Assembly: GCF_000208925.1 (NCBI RefSeq)
Contig: NW_001914862.1
Coordinates: 124,110 to 188,109, forward strand
DNA: 64,000 bases
Direction: 5' to 3'
Origin: Entamoeba histolytica HM-1:IMSS
Lineage: Eukaryota; Evosea; Mastigamoebida; Endamoebidae
Part shown: piece after piece, positions 10,458 to 20,783 of the stretch
How the letters are laid out: each line of letters begins with the position of its first letter
How positions within the stretch are numbered: the first letter of the stretch is position 1
Translations under genes and position numbers: made by a program
The notes under the pieces: generated by a model
The model's input: the letters and a program-made list of their open reading frames with translations, nothing else
Databases searched by the model: none
Told to the model about the DNA's origin: nothing

Positions 10458-11262
10458 TTGTTAATTTCTACTTTTTTACAAGAATTATTATAAAAAACTA
10501 CAATCACTAGAATCATATAAAGAGTCTCATAAAAGAATAGAATTAATGAAAATATAAGAAATTCATAATAATGTATTGGTATTGATGAAATAAAAATTGA
10601 ATATTTTATATTTTCTTTTACAAGGTAAAATGAAGAAATGTTCAATGACAGGAGTGTATAGTAAAAAGTATTTTATGAGGAGAAGGTTTATTTAAAAATT
10701 AATTGTTTTCTTTATCCTTAATTACTTTTTCAATTTCAACAAAGAGTCATAACACGAAACAAAAAGTAATAGTGAAAGAACAATGATTTCTTTTATATTT
10801 TCATTTGAGAATTAACATAATAAAATCATTAATATTATAAAAATTTGATTATATAAAATGTTATTTATTTCAAAATTAATTAATTTATTTTTTTCTCTGT
10901 TATACTTTCTTTATTTCAGTTAATTCCGAATCAATTGGTTATTTAGAGTCACAAAACGAGAATTTTTGTATCTCTTTTTCGTTTTGTTTTTATATCTTTT
11001 TAATCATTGAAAGAAACTATTTTCCATTTTTATTCTTTGTTTTTTTGTTGATTTAGAAGAGTAATTTACGTTTCTTTTAGTTATTTCATTTGAATGAAAT
11101 TTCAAAATCCATTGAATTAGAAAAGAACTAAAAAAGAATAAAGAAGTTTCAATATTTTTTCAATCCAAAAAGCTTATTTAAGAAAAAATATTTAAATTCT
11201 TTTATTTCCAAAATCTCAAAAAACTTTACAAAAAAACTAAAAATTTAATTTAATAAATTGTT
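10458..11262. other. AT-rich intergenic region
   Basis: About 800 bp with no supported gene. It contains a perfect 9-bp inverted repeat, ACAAAACGA at 10951-10959 and TCGTTTTGT at 10979-10987, with a 19-nt loop. Other short palindromes are expected at this base composition. Confidence 0.5.
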
Positions 11263-12813
11263 ATGAATTTAAGAGGAACAACAGATATACTAAAAGAAAA
11301 ACATAGTGAAAGAGAAGGGTTAAGACAAAATCGAAGACAAACACTTCTTCAGTCAAAAAGATTACAAAGTGAGCAGATGGTAATTATACCAAAAACAATA
11401 GTTTGTAATAACAAAGAAGTATTTAAAATAAAAAAAGAAAAAGTTATTTACAAAGAAATAGGGTAGTAAAGAATTATATCAAAAAATAAATTCACAACCA
11501 ATTACATTAAGAGAAATGTATAATATTATTTTAACATTAGAAGAAATTATTGAAGCATCATCAGAAGTTGATGAATTTGATATATTTATTAAAGTATTAA
11601 TAAAATGGATTACAAATTCAGTTTGTGAGTTTTGTTTATTTATTTATAATAAGTTAATATTCATTCAGTTTAGAAAGACATAATGTTAAAATATCATGTT
11701 ATTACTGTTTTCGTTCTTATTGCTCAAAAAAAACTTGTTCCTCATTTAAAAAATACTACAATGAATATTGCTCAATCTATTATTTCTCAAACAAATCATT
11801 CAGATTTACTTGATAGAACATTACGTCTTGTTGGATTTTATTTTGAACGTTCAAATGATATTGAAGACTATAATAAATTTTTAGAAATTATCCATTTAAT
11901 TGAAAATAAAAAAAGAATTGACAAAAATGTATTAGGAACAGTTTGTTGGGCTTTATTTTTTGTTGTTACTCGTGCTGCAAAACAAAACCCAACATTTCTT
12001 CAATCATTTTTTCCTTATATCGCATCAAATTTAGATCCTTCTGATGATAATATTGAAGGTAATAATTGTCTTCTTATTTGTATTTCACAATGCATTGAAT
12101 ATAAGGTTGATTATATTATGCTTTTTGATCAATCTACACACTTTCTTTCAAAATTAGTATTATTTCTTAAGACAGGAGTAGAAAAATTAGTATTACCAGC
12201 ACTCCATGTTATCGGTCAAATCATTGGATGTTCAGATAATTATACTGAAGTCTTTGTAAATGATGGTTTAATAGATACGTTATTCTCTATCTTCGAATCA
12301 TTACCACCAGATACAATCTTGTCAGAAGCAATGTGGGTTTTAAGAAATTTATTTATTCCAGAAGGAAATCCACATGCTATTTATCTGATAGAAAAAGGTG
12401 TGATTCAGTATCTCATTCGTTACATTTATCGTCAAAATATCCAATTTGCAAGAAATGCTGTTTGGGCATTAACTACTGCTATATTATCGTGTAAATTAAG
12501 ACAAGATATGTTACAAAAAATGATATCTAATGGAGTTGTTCAACCTATTATTTATGTATTAAAAAATCGTTCATTATTTACATCTGATGATGTTTTGAAC
12601 TGTATTGACTCAATTTTATGTTTAATGATACAAGATAATGTTTCTCCACAAATAGGATCTCGTAATGCATTTGAAGAATTAAATATTAGTGATATCTTAG
12701 AAGAACTAACAGATGATAAAACAATACAAGGATTTACCCGTTTAAAGATTGAATTATTAAAAGGTTATTTTAGTCCAGATAGAATTGAAGAGGAAATGCC
12801 ACTTTCATTGTAA
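11263..12813 (+). CDS. Importin alpha (karyopherin alpha), three exons
   Basis: Exons are 11263-11400, 11462-11620 and 11674-12813; both introns (61 and 53 nt) start GTTTGT, end TAG and are phase 0. The product is 478 residues. The N-terminus is a basic importin-beta-binding-like region (RGTTDILKEKHSEREGLRQN). Armadillo repeats follow, the clearest being SEAMWVLRNLF and ARNAVWALTTAI, with Trp positions used for binding nuclear localisation signals. Exon 2 supplies a repeat (TLREMYNIILTLEEIIEA). The protein would link basic nuclear import signals to importin beta. Several of the conserved Asn partners of the Trp residues are not obvious, so it is a divergent member of the family. Confidence 0.82.
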
Positions 12814-12888
12814 AAAGACAATAAAACTTAAATATTTATATGTTTGGTTTTTTAATTTTAAATCAATGAATTGAGCTATTAGGTACAT

Positions 12889-13710
12889 TCAATGGAAATG
12901 TTGGTAATTATCAATAACACTGTCCAACATGATTTCTGCAGTTTGTTTATCTTCTATTAAAGAAATATCAATCTCATTGATCAAATCAACAGGAATTGCT
13001 ATTGGAATAGTAATATCATATTGGTTATAAATTTCTAATAACTCATGTCTAATTTGTCTTTCAAACATAATTCTTTCTTCACGTTCTTTAGAAACTCTTG
13101 TTTCTTCTGATGTATCTTTTTCAACCACATTTGTTTGTCTTTGAGGAGGTTCTCTGAATTTTACCACAGGAAGACCAAGTTTTTTAAAGACTTCTTGATA
13201 TGGTACACTTTGGTCAGGAATATTTGGTGGATAAGTTTGTGGTTCTTTCAATACTGGATCTGGAGTCTCAGACGTTTTTGGTTTTAAAGTTTTGGCACGA
13301 GAGTTTGGTGTTATTTCAGAAGGTCGTTTAATAGATTTAGGAAATAGGTATTTATTTTCTACAGGTAGTAGAACAATTTTAAATTCATTTTTGAAAGTTT
13401 TTCTACAAATTGGACATTTTAGTGTAAGTGAGTTTATATCAAAGTCTTTATGTTGTAATAAACATAGAGTACAAAAATATAATTTTCCAGCACAACAGGT
13501 GTTGAATAAATTTAAAGGATAGTCCTTGTTGGCACCAAAACAAACAGCACAAACAGGTTCATTTTCTTTTTCTGGTACAATCATATCATTAAAAATAGGA
13601 GACAGCTTCATTTCACGGATATATTTTTCAACTTTGTTTTTGATTGATTTCCAATTTGAAGGAACTTGGTCATTTTCAAGAAAAGGTAGTTTATATTCTT
13701 GCAATGACAT
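12889..13710 (-). CDS. RING-finger protein
   Basis: A 273-residue protein. A RING-like zinc finger occupies about residues 53-110: CAVCFGA, CCAGKLYFCTLCLLQH and a closing CPICRKTF, which gives the paired Cys/His pattern of ubiquitin E3 ligases. After a Pro-rich linker (about 130-195) comes a charged helix (SKEREERIMFERQIRHELLE) and a short acidic helical tail. I do not recognise the non-RING parts. An E3 ubiquitin ligase role is inferred from the finger only. Convergent with importin alpha. Confidence 0.72.
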   Translation of the reverse strand: MSLQEYKLPFLENDQVPSNWKSIKNKVEKYIREMKLSPIFNDMIVPEKENEPVCAVCFGANKDYPLNLFNTCCAGKLYFCTLCLLQHKDFDINSLTLKCPICRKTFKNEFKIVLLPVENKYLFPKSIKRPSEITPNSRAKTLKPKTSETPDPVLKEPQTYPPNIPDQSVPYQEVFKKLGLPVVKFREPPQRQTNVVEKDTSEETRVSKEREERIMFERQIRHELLEIYNQYDITIPIAIPVDLINEIDISLIEDKQTAEIMLDSVIDNYQHFH

Positions 13711-14276
13711 ATGATGAATTTTGTGTTTTTGATTTTAAGATTTTTTAAATTATAATAATGGTTGTTTTATTAATTTGAAAATAAGTTGAATATTATTTTA
13801 CTTCTTAAAATATTAAAATTAACTAAAAAACATTGTTCTACCTCATAAAAATAATATAAGTCATTTGTTTATATAATAAATTTACCGCTTAATATTTATT
13901 GGTTCAATTCAATCTTAACTTAATAAAACCCTATTTTGTTTTTACTATAAAAAAAAATAAAACAAAGTATAACAGTTTCAAATAAAACATCAAGAAAAAA
14001 TAATAATAAATGAATTGAATAAAAATTGACCAATAAGTAATACCCAAATAATTCAAGAGTTAAAACTTTTTTTCAATATTCGTACGTTTTAAAATAATCG
14101 ATATAAAACCTGTTTAGCCTAAACATTCAATAATAAAAGTTATTGTTAATATACTGAATATAATAAAGATATACAGTTGAAGAGAATGTAAAAGATTAGA
14201 AAAAAAAAACATCAAATAAAAATATATATAAAATTGAAATTGAAAAGAGAAATAATTCCAATATAGAGAAAGATGA
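13711..14276. other. AT-rich divergent intergenic region
   Basis: About 570 bp between divergently transcribed genes, so it should hold both promoters. It includes a short palindrome gtttag-c-ctaaac near 14111. No gene or RNA recognised. Confidence 0.5.
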
Positions 14277-15737
14277 ATGAAATTATTGTTATTTAAAACT
14301 CGAAAAGATTATTTCAAGATCATGGAAATTAGTACAATACTAAAAGATGTAAGTAAAGATATTTCTGATAAGTCAGTTGCTACTGATTGTATGTTTGTTA
14401 AGAGATATGATTGTACTTTATTTGGTGAACGAGTTATTGTTGAAGAAATTATAAAAGATGAATGGAATATTAATGATATTCAAAGTATGTTTAAAATACT
14501 TTCTATTGTAAGAGAGAAGGGATGTAATCATATTGTACAACCAATGGGATATATTACTAAAGATAAATTATTAAATATTTATGGTATTGTCCATCAAAAA
14601 TTTGTATGTAATTTAGAAGAATTTTTATTTCAAAGAGAAAAAACATTTTTTAAGAATGTAGTATTAACAGTCTCATTAAAATACAATATTGCTATTCAAT
14701 GCGCAGAGTCATTATATATCTTTCATAGTCTTGGTTTTACTCACAAAAGAATTGAATTAAAATCATTTTATCTTGATAAAAATATGAATATATTTCTTGG
14801 TGATTATTACTTTTCAGCAAATAAAAATTATCCGTTAATGAATGGTCATAATACTGGAAAAGAAGGAGATGTATTTGGGTTGGCATTTATTGTTTATCAA
14901 TTATTCAATGAAACTCAATGTGATATTAATGCTGTTAATTTACCAATACTTCCAAGACTTTATATGAAACAAGAATTATGTGGTCTTCATGGAGAAGAAA
15001 AGAAATTAAAACGTGAAAGAATTGTTAAAGAAGATATTTATGCAAAATTAAGTTGTAATATTTCTCATCAATTAGAAAATTTATTACTCGATACATGGAA
15101 TTCTTATAATCTTGATAGATTAACAGCAAATGAATTTTTAAATAGAATCAATGATTGTTCTTTAGTAACTGAGTGTGGTGGATTTTGGGAAGCTGACTTT
15201 TGGGTATATTGTACTAGAGAAAATGGATGTCTTCCAGAAAAAGTATTGAACTTTGAAAATATGGCATCTAATATAGCAACATCTGTAGATATACCAATAT
15301 CATTAGTAAATCAATCAGGTATAATATTATCAAAAAATAATGAAATAACATCAGATGCATTTGGATATTTTATTAATAATTTTGGTAAATTTTATGTAGA
15401 TAATAACATTATGTCTGATCTTATTCAATTTGCAAGTTCTGATTATTATTTTGATATTTCTAAAGACGAAGCACAAACATATTTAAATAATAAAGTAGAT
15501 CTTACTTTCTTGATTCGACCAAGTAACACAAATCCTAAATTTCCTTTTACCATTTCTAAAAGAGTTAAAAGTAAAACGGTTCATACAAGAATTGAACGTA
15601 GAGAAAATTCATTTTATTGTACTATGAGTGGTAAAGAATATAAAGCTAAAAGTATTCCAAGTTTAGTTGATATGTTAAGAAATGATGGGTTAATTAAAGA
15701 GTCATGTCCTAAAGAACTTAATGATGATATTTATTAA
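14277..15737 (+). CDS. Pseudokinase with C-terminal SH2 domain
   Basis: 486 residues; Met16 (codon at 14322) is an equally good start. Residues about 40-290 have a protein-kinase layout, but the catalytic residues are lost: the HRDLKxxN loop reads HKRIELKS at 156-163, the DFG equivalent is DYY at 176-178, and the VAIK-like strand reads VIVEEI with no Lys. A linker (about 300-388) follows, rich in aromatic residues. Residues about 388-470 look like an SH2 domain: DEAQTYL helix, FLIRPS with Arg414 at the phosphotyrosine-binding position, His436 in HTRIE, and a final SLVDMLRN helix. Kinase-SH2 order resembles the Dictyostelium Shk family. A phosphotyrosine-reading scaffold is inferred. Confidence 0.75.
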   Translation: MKLLLFKTRKDYFKIMEISTILKDVSKDISDKSVATDCMFVKRYDCTLFGERVIVEEIIKDEWNINDIQSMFKILSIVREKGCNHIVQPMGYITKDKLLNIYGIVHQKFVCNLEEFLFQREKTFFKNVVLTVSLKYNIAIQCAESLYIFHSLGFTHKRIELKSFYLDKNMNIFLGDYYFSANKNYPLMNGHNTGKEGDVFGLAFIVYQLFNETQCDINAVNLPILPRLYMKQELCGLHGEEKKLKRERIVKEDIYAKLSCNISHQLENLLLDTWNSYNLDRLTANEFLNRINDCSLVTECGGFWEADFWVYCTRENGCLPEKVLNFENMASNIATSVDIPISLVNQSGIILSKNNEITSDAFGYFINNFGKFYVDNNIMSDLIQFASSDYYFDISKDEAQTYLNNKVDLTFLIRPSNTNPKFPFTISKRVKSKTVHTRIERRENSFYCTMSGKEYKAKSIPSLVDMLRNDGLIKESCPKELNDDIY

Positions 15738-15757
15738 TTATATCATTAGTACAACTA

Positions 15758-15784
15758 TTGAAAAATTCATAGATAATTTTTCAA
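15758..15784. repeat. Perfect 10-bp stem-loop after the SH2 gene
   Basis: ttgaaaaatt (15758-15767) and its exact reverse complement aatttttcaa (15775-15784) flank a 7-nt loop, 20 bases after the stop codon at 15737. It would sit in the 3' UTR of the pseudokinase-SH2 transcript. It may influence 3' end formation, or be a chance product of AT-rich DNA. Confidence 0.45.
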
Positions 15785-16005
15785 AGCTTCAACGTTTTAA
15801 AAAGAAAGAAGTAATGAAATAATTTAATTATCAAATCAACACTCTATCAAATAACTTTTCTTTACAATACAAAATTCTTGAAAAAGAAGATTTAAAAGAA
15901 TCTATAATTCTCACATAGAATCAATTGGAGTTTTATAAATAAGTATGTAATTTAATAGAATATTGAGAATAACAAAACTCTTTTAAGAGTTTATCTATAA
16001 AGCGA

Positions 16006-17244
16006 TTAAATATTAAAATAAGAAGTTATTTGATTGAAATCTGACATAAAATTGTAATTTTCCCATTGTTCCCAATTAGTAAATTTTAATAAAAAAGAAT
16101 TAAATTCTTCTGTTAATATTTTATTTATTTTAAATGCTTCTGACTGAAGTTCATTTATTGTTATAATAAAGTATGACTTCCAATCAATCAACTTATATTT
16201 TAAATCCCATAAATTCATTACTTTTTTATAAGTCCTTCCAAATTTAAGGGCATTCATTAATTCATCAGTTCTACCATTATATTTTTTATCAATAACTCTT
16301 TTTACTTGATTTAATACAATTTCCATTTCTTCTTTACTACATTGACTTGTTGGAATAGGAATAAATTCATTTCCAATTAATTCAATAAAAGAATGTAATA
16401 TATCTGGATTAGAACTAATTTCATTTAAATTAAATCCCATTATAAATGCTTGGTCTAATAATTCTTTGGTTACTGTTGTTTGAGATGAAGAAAATTGAAG
16501 TGATGATTTAATACTTTTACAATTAGTGTTTTGTTCAAATAATGAAGGAAGTGATCCAGTTAATGGTTTTTGCATAAAAGAGTTAGTCAAAGGATGTGTT
16601 GAGCTATTAATATTAAGTGGTTGAACTGGAAGTTTTAATTTTTGCTTATCTGAAGAGATAGTTAAAAAATTTGGTAATGATGCAGAGATTGATGGAATTG
16701 AAGCTGCAAATCCTCCAGAAGGAATTCCAGACTTTACTGTTGAATAAGACGTTTTTAATGACAAAAATCCATTTGTACAACTTTTATATAAAGTATTTTT
16801 AGAAGAATTTTTTAATGGAGGGTTTGGAATACGATCTATAAGGGATAATGGAGATGGTTGTTTTAATGAAAGTTCTTTTTGTATTTGTTTTTTAGTGTTA
16901 TGAGTTGGTAGAATTGGAGATGCTACTAGGTATTGACCTGTTAATTTTAAATCATTCATTCGAAGAAGAATTGTATTAAAGTCTGTTATAAGAGAACTTT
17001 CTACCCATTCAATTACTTTATTTTGCATTAAAACTTGAACGACACATTTGGTCTTATGAACTAACCCAATCCTAATAATTTTAATAAAAACATTTTCTAA
17101 AGATCCTTCAATCATACTGTCTTCATCTTTTGCTTGATGAGTGATAACAATAATTTGTTCTTTTCTCTTTTTTAATGGAATAATTTTATAAATTATACCT
17201 TCATTTAGTACAATCCGGGGTGATATGAAGACGTTTTTGTTCAT
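16006..17244 (-). CDS. Unknown protein, 412 residues
   Basis: I do not recognise a family. The first ~115 residues look like a compact mixed beta domain (IVLNEGIIYKIIPLKKRKEQ and VFIKIIRIGLVHKTKCVVQV). Residues about 115-260 are Ser/Pro/Leu-rich and probably disordered. The last ~150 are helical with several Trp residues (MNLWDLKYKLIDWKSYF, TNWEQWENYNF) and could form a bundle. No signal peptide or membrane segment. Codon use and length argue that it is a real gene. It ends 268 bp from the convergent SH2 gene and lies downstream of the ArfGAP gene on the same strand. Confidence 0.65.
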   Translation of the reverse strand: MNKNVFISPRIVLNEGIIYKIIPLKKRKEQIIVITHQAKDEDSMIEGSLENVFIKIIRIGLVHKTKCVVQVLMQNKVIEWVESSLITDFNTILLRMNDLKLTGQYLVASPILPTHNTKKQIQKELSLKQPSPLSLIDRIPNPPLKNSSKNTLYKSCTNGFLSLKTSYSTVKSGIPSGGFAASIPSISASLPNFLTISSDKQKLKLPVQPLNINSSTHPLTNSFMQKPLTGSLPSLFEQNTNCKSIKSSLQFSSSQTTVTKELLDQAFIMGFNLNEISSNPDILHSFIELIGNEFIPIPTSQCSKEEMEIVLNQVKRVIDKKYNGRTDELMNALKFGRTYKKVMNLWDLKYKLIDWKSYFIITINELQSEAFKINKILTEEFNSFLLKFTNWEQWENYNFMSDFNQITSYFNI

Positions 17245-17390
17245 ACTATGAATCTAGTGCCTTGAGAACTTCACATTTTTCTTATGAGGAATAAATCCGT
17301 TTTACTTTTTGAAAAAGAATATTCGTTTTTTATTAACCAAAACTAAAAAAAAAAAATAATTGAAAAAACAAAAAATATGGAAGTTATGTT

Positions 17391-19231
17391 TTACATTTGG
17401 ACACTACTTAAATGATTTTCTATGATATTAATAATTTCGTTTAAGTCTTCAAAGTCATTTCTTGATGCAATTCGTATTAACGAAGAAACTAATCCATTTC
17501 CTTTTGTTTGCGCTATATCATAAGCTGTTTCATTTTTCTTATTTGTTATTGTATAATCACATTTAAATCTTACAAGAACAACAGCAATTTCTATAATATC
17601 TTCTTTTGCAGTAAGATGTAATGCAGTATTACCTTCTTCATCCACTTCATTAAGGTTATATCCATTTACTATTAAATAACAAGCAATACTAATTCTTTTC
17701 TTTTTAATAGCATTTAGTAATAATTTACTTCCATACAAATCACTAATAACAACATGTGCCAATGCACGAACAATATCTTCAATTGAGTTATTTTCTATTC
17801 CATTCAAACATACTTCAATCCAATTTTCATCACTTGGAACAACAAATTGTTTTCTAATATATTTTCTTTTAATAATACATGCTCGTTCCTCAAGAGAAGA
17901 GTCTGGTGAAATCATATAATGTTGTTGATAAATTTTATTAACCTTTTCATTTCCTAATGCATCTAATATTCTTACAACATAGTCTTCAATATTATCCAAT
18001 GTTGTACTCTTAACTCTACTATATGCCACTCCTAAACTACGATGAATTGCACTACATTTAATACAAAAAATTATCCCAAGGTTTACTGAGACCCATTGTG
18101 GATTTTCACATCCACATTCAGCACAATATTTATTTTCTTGTCGTTTCAATATTTTAGATAATAAAGGATGTACTATTCTATGAGATAGAGTTGTTCCATT
18201 TAATACATTTTCTTTTTGTTTTTCGATTAATTCTTGCCATTCTAAAGCTTCTTCTTTTGAAGGTGTAAATAAAATAAATTTACCATTTATTCCATTACAT
18301 TCTAATGTATTTTCATTTGCCTTAAAATTAGTAGTAATGATATTAATTTTATCTTTTTCTTCTACCTGACCATTATGACGAATTAGTCCAATAAGAAAGT
18401 CTTTATTAAAGAGATAATATAATTTTTTATCATGAATAGATTGTTCTTTTCTAAAAAGAAATGTTCCAAAAGATTGTGGATTAGGAATAGTATCTTTGAC
18501 ATTATTCATATTTAATCTAAAAGTATTTGTTTGCATAATTAAAGAATTAACTTTTGGTGTTTGAGTTTCTTCATTAAAATGACGTTTAGCAGTATTAGTA
18601 ATATATTTTGAATATACATTAAATAAATGAATAACATTTTCTTCTGTCATAAGAGTCATTTGCTGAATTTGATTATTAAGTTCAATTCCCATTGTGATAA
18701 TAGAATTTTGTAAATTCTTTTTATGTTCAATAAGTTCTATTTGATTATATTTTGGATATTGTTTAATACTTTTATTTAATGAATTAAAAAATTCTTTTTC
18801 ATTATTTTTGAATGTTTCTTTATTAATTTTTCTTTGTTTCTGTAAATTTGATAACAGTTCAGTAATACCTTGACTCCAAGTTTTTAATTCATTTACAATA
18901 TACATTTGACATTCAAAATGTTCTTTAAAAGAATCATAAAGTGAATGAATTTCTTCATAAATAGGAGTAACTTGTGCGATTTTTTCTAATTCAGAGATAA
19001 ATGAAATCCATTGATTAAAATAATCTATCTATTAGGTATTAAATAATTTAAATAAAATAAAAACAAACCACCACCACATTGTATAATCATTGGTATTTTT
19101 AATAATATTTCTTGCCAATGAGAATCAAATAAATCAATTTGTTTATTTATATTTTTAATTTGAATAATATTATATGGATTAAATGGGTCAAAAGGTTTGT
19201 CAGTAAGGTCGATGAGAACTGGGAGAGACAT
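17391..19231 (-). CDS. BAR-PH-ArfGAP-ankyrin protein (ACAP-like), two exons
   Basis: Exon 1 is 19231-19069 and exon 2 is 19024-17391; the 44-nt intron (19068-19025, GTTTGT...TAG) is phase 1. Product 598 residues. Residues 1 to about 220 form a helical BAR-like region, part of it only visible once exon 1 and the start of exon 2 are joined. A PH domain follows (about 235-325, GTFLFRKEQ ... EALEWQELI). The ArfGAP zinc finger has Cys355, 358, 375 and 378 with CxxC-x16-CxxC spacing, and Arg383 in AIHRSLG is the arginine finger. Two ankyrin repeats follow (EEGNTALHLTAKED, KNETAYDIAQTKG). The order matches ACAP/centaurin-beta proteins, which turn off Arf GTPases on curved endosomal membranes. Confidence 0.9.
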
Positions 19232-19364
19232 ATCAGTTTACCATTTCAAAGTGAATTTTCGTCTTTCTTTTCCTTTCTTTTTTTTATATTTTTGTTGTAT
19301 GTCACAAAAAAGAAACTAAAAAAGAACTTAAAATTGATTTATTTAGTTAAATTTATTTTCTTTT

Positions 19365-20723
19365 ATGAAAGTTCATGTTTTTGGAGGTGGAAAAAGTGTA
19401 GGAAGTAGTTGTGTTGTTGTTGAAGGAAAAGAAGATGCAATATTATTTGATTGTGGATATAATCCAGTAAGACCAGATGTTGGAATTGATTTTTCACGAA
19501 TGAATGCAATATCAAGTAAGATACGAGCGATATGTATTACTCATTTTCATGTTGATCATGTTGGTATGTTACCTTGGTTAACAAAATTTATGGATGTTCC
19601 AATTTATCTTTCAGAACCTACACAAGCATTATTATCATTAATAATAAATGATATTCACAGTGGAAATAATTTGTTTTGCCAAGCTGATTTTGACAAATGT
19701 ATTTTACAATGTAAACCAATTGATCCTACTATGACTAAACGAGTAACACAAAATTTATCAATAAGATGTATTTATGCTGGACATGCTTTAGGTGCTGTGA
19801 TGTATGAAATATTACTGGATGGTAAAAGAATTGTATATTCAGGTGATTTTGATGTTTCTCCTTCATTTCTTTTAAGAGGAGCGGAAATTACATCACATGC
19901 AATAGATTATTTGATTACTGAATCAACTTGTATTAATGAACAACATAAAAGAAGGTATGAATTATATCATTATGCTGATTGTTTATTATCTGCTGCACGT
20001 TCAGGAGGTTCTGTACAAATTGTTGTTAATGGAATTGGAAGAGGACAAGAAGTGATGGGAATAGTATTAAGTATCGTTCGTAGGTGTCATTTAACAATGC
20101 CATTATGTTGTTCAGGTGGAATGTTAACAAAAATAGCGAATGAATATAAAAAATGGAAAAATTGGTTAAGGGATGATGTACATGAACTTGTGGATAATTT
20201 CAGTAAGTATCAAATGCTTTCAGCACAAACTAACTATATTGCTATCACAACTCCAGCAACATTAACTAAAGGCCATTCTCTTGAAGTTTTTGAGAAGATT
20301 AAAACTGATCCCAAAAGCTTTGTAATTCTTCCTTCATATGTTTCATCAAATCCAAAAACACTTAAAGAAACTGGTTATCAATGTAAAATTATTAGAACAG
20401 AAGACAATAATCATTCAGATGGATTTGGTCTTCAGGAAGCTATACGTGCTTTACAACCTAAAGAAGTGTTTCTAGTTCATGGAGATCCACTTAAAATGCA
20501 AAAAAGTCAAGTATTCTTTCAAAAATTATTTAATCTTCCTGTTCATATGCCAAATAATAATGAGGCATTAGTCATAAATGATTCTTCTCATAAAAAGAAG
20601 AAAAAGCTTTCAAAAAAGAAAGTAAATAAATCTAAACCTCCACGTTTACCAGCAACTCTTATAGAAGATCATTCTAAACCGAAAGAAGTTAAAAAATTAC
20701 TTCCATTTGAAGATGATGTATGA
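19365..20723 (+). CDS. Metallo-beta-lactamase/beta-CASP protein, Integrator-11-like
   Basis: 452 residues. The zinc-binding motif HFHVDH (His60, His62, Asp64, His65) is intact, with His140 in AGHALGA and Asp161 in YSGDF completing the metallo-beta-lactamase site. A beta-CASP insert and VHGDPLK near the C-terminus follow. Family members are RNA endonucleases (CPSF73, INTS11) or inactive partners (CPSF100, INTS9); intact ligands argue for an active nuclease. The basic tail (about 405-430, KKKKKLSKKK) could contact RNA or direct nuclear import. Similarity to INTS11 or CPSF73 is moderate, so the precise complex is uncertain. It is divergent from the ArfGAP gene across 133 bp. Confidence 0.78.
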   Translation: MKVHVFGGGKSVGSSCVVVEGKEDAILFDCGYNPVRPDVGIDFSRMNAISSKIRAICITHFHVDHVGMLPWLTKFMDVPIYLSEPTQALLSLIINDIHSGNNLFCQADFDKCILQCKPIDPTMTKRVTQNLSIRCIYAGHALGAVMYEILLDGKRIVYSGDFDVSPSFLLRGAEITSHAIDYLITESTCINEQHKRRYELYHYADCLLSAARSGGSVQIVVNGIGRGQEVMGIVLSIVRRCHLTMPLCCSGGMLTKIANEYKKWKNWLRDDVHELVDNFSKYQMLSAQTNYIAITTPATLTKGHSLEVFEKIKTDPKSFVILPSYVSSNPKTLKETGYQCKIIRTEDNNHSDGFGLQEAIRALQPKEVFLVHGDPLKMQKSQVFFQKLFNLPVHMPNNNEALVINDSSHKKKKKLSKKKVNKSKPPRLPATLIEDHSKPKEVKKLLPFEDDV

Positions 20724-20783
20724 TAATATAATTGGGTGATTATTTCTTTATTTTACTTTAAAATATATAAAAATAACAAAAAT

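Noticed and set aside
10427..10645. 72-codon minus-strand frame after the C2 gene
   Set aside because: Low-complexity hydrophobic composition and overlap with the C2 gene end; treated as chance.
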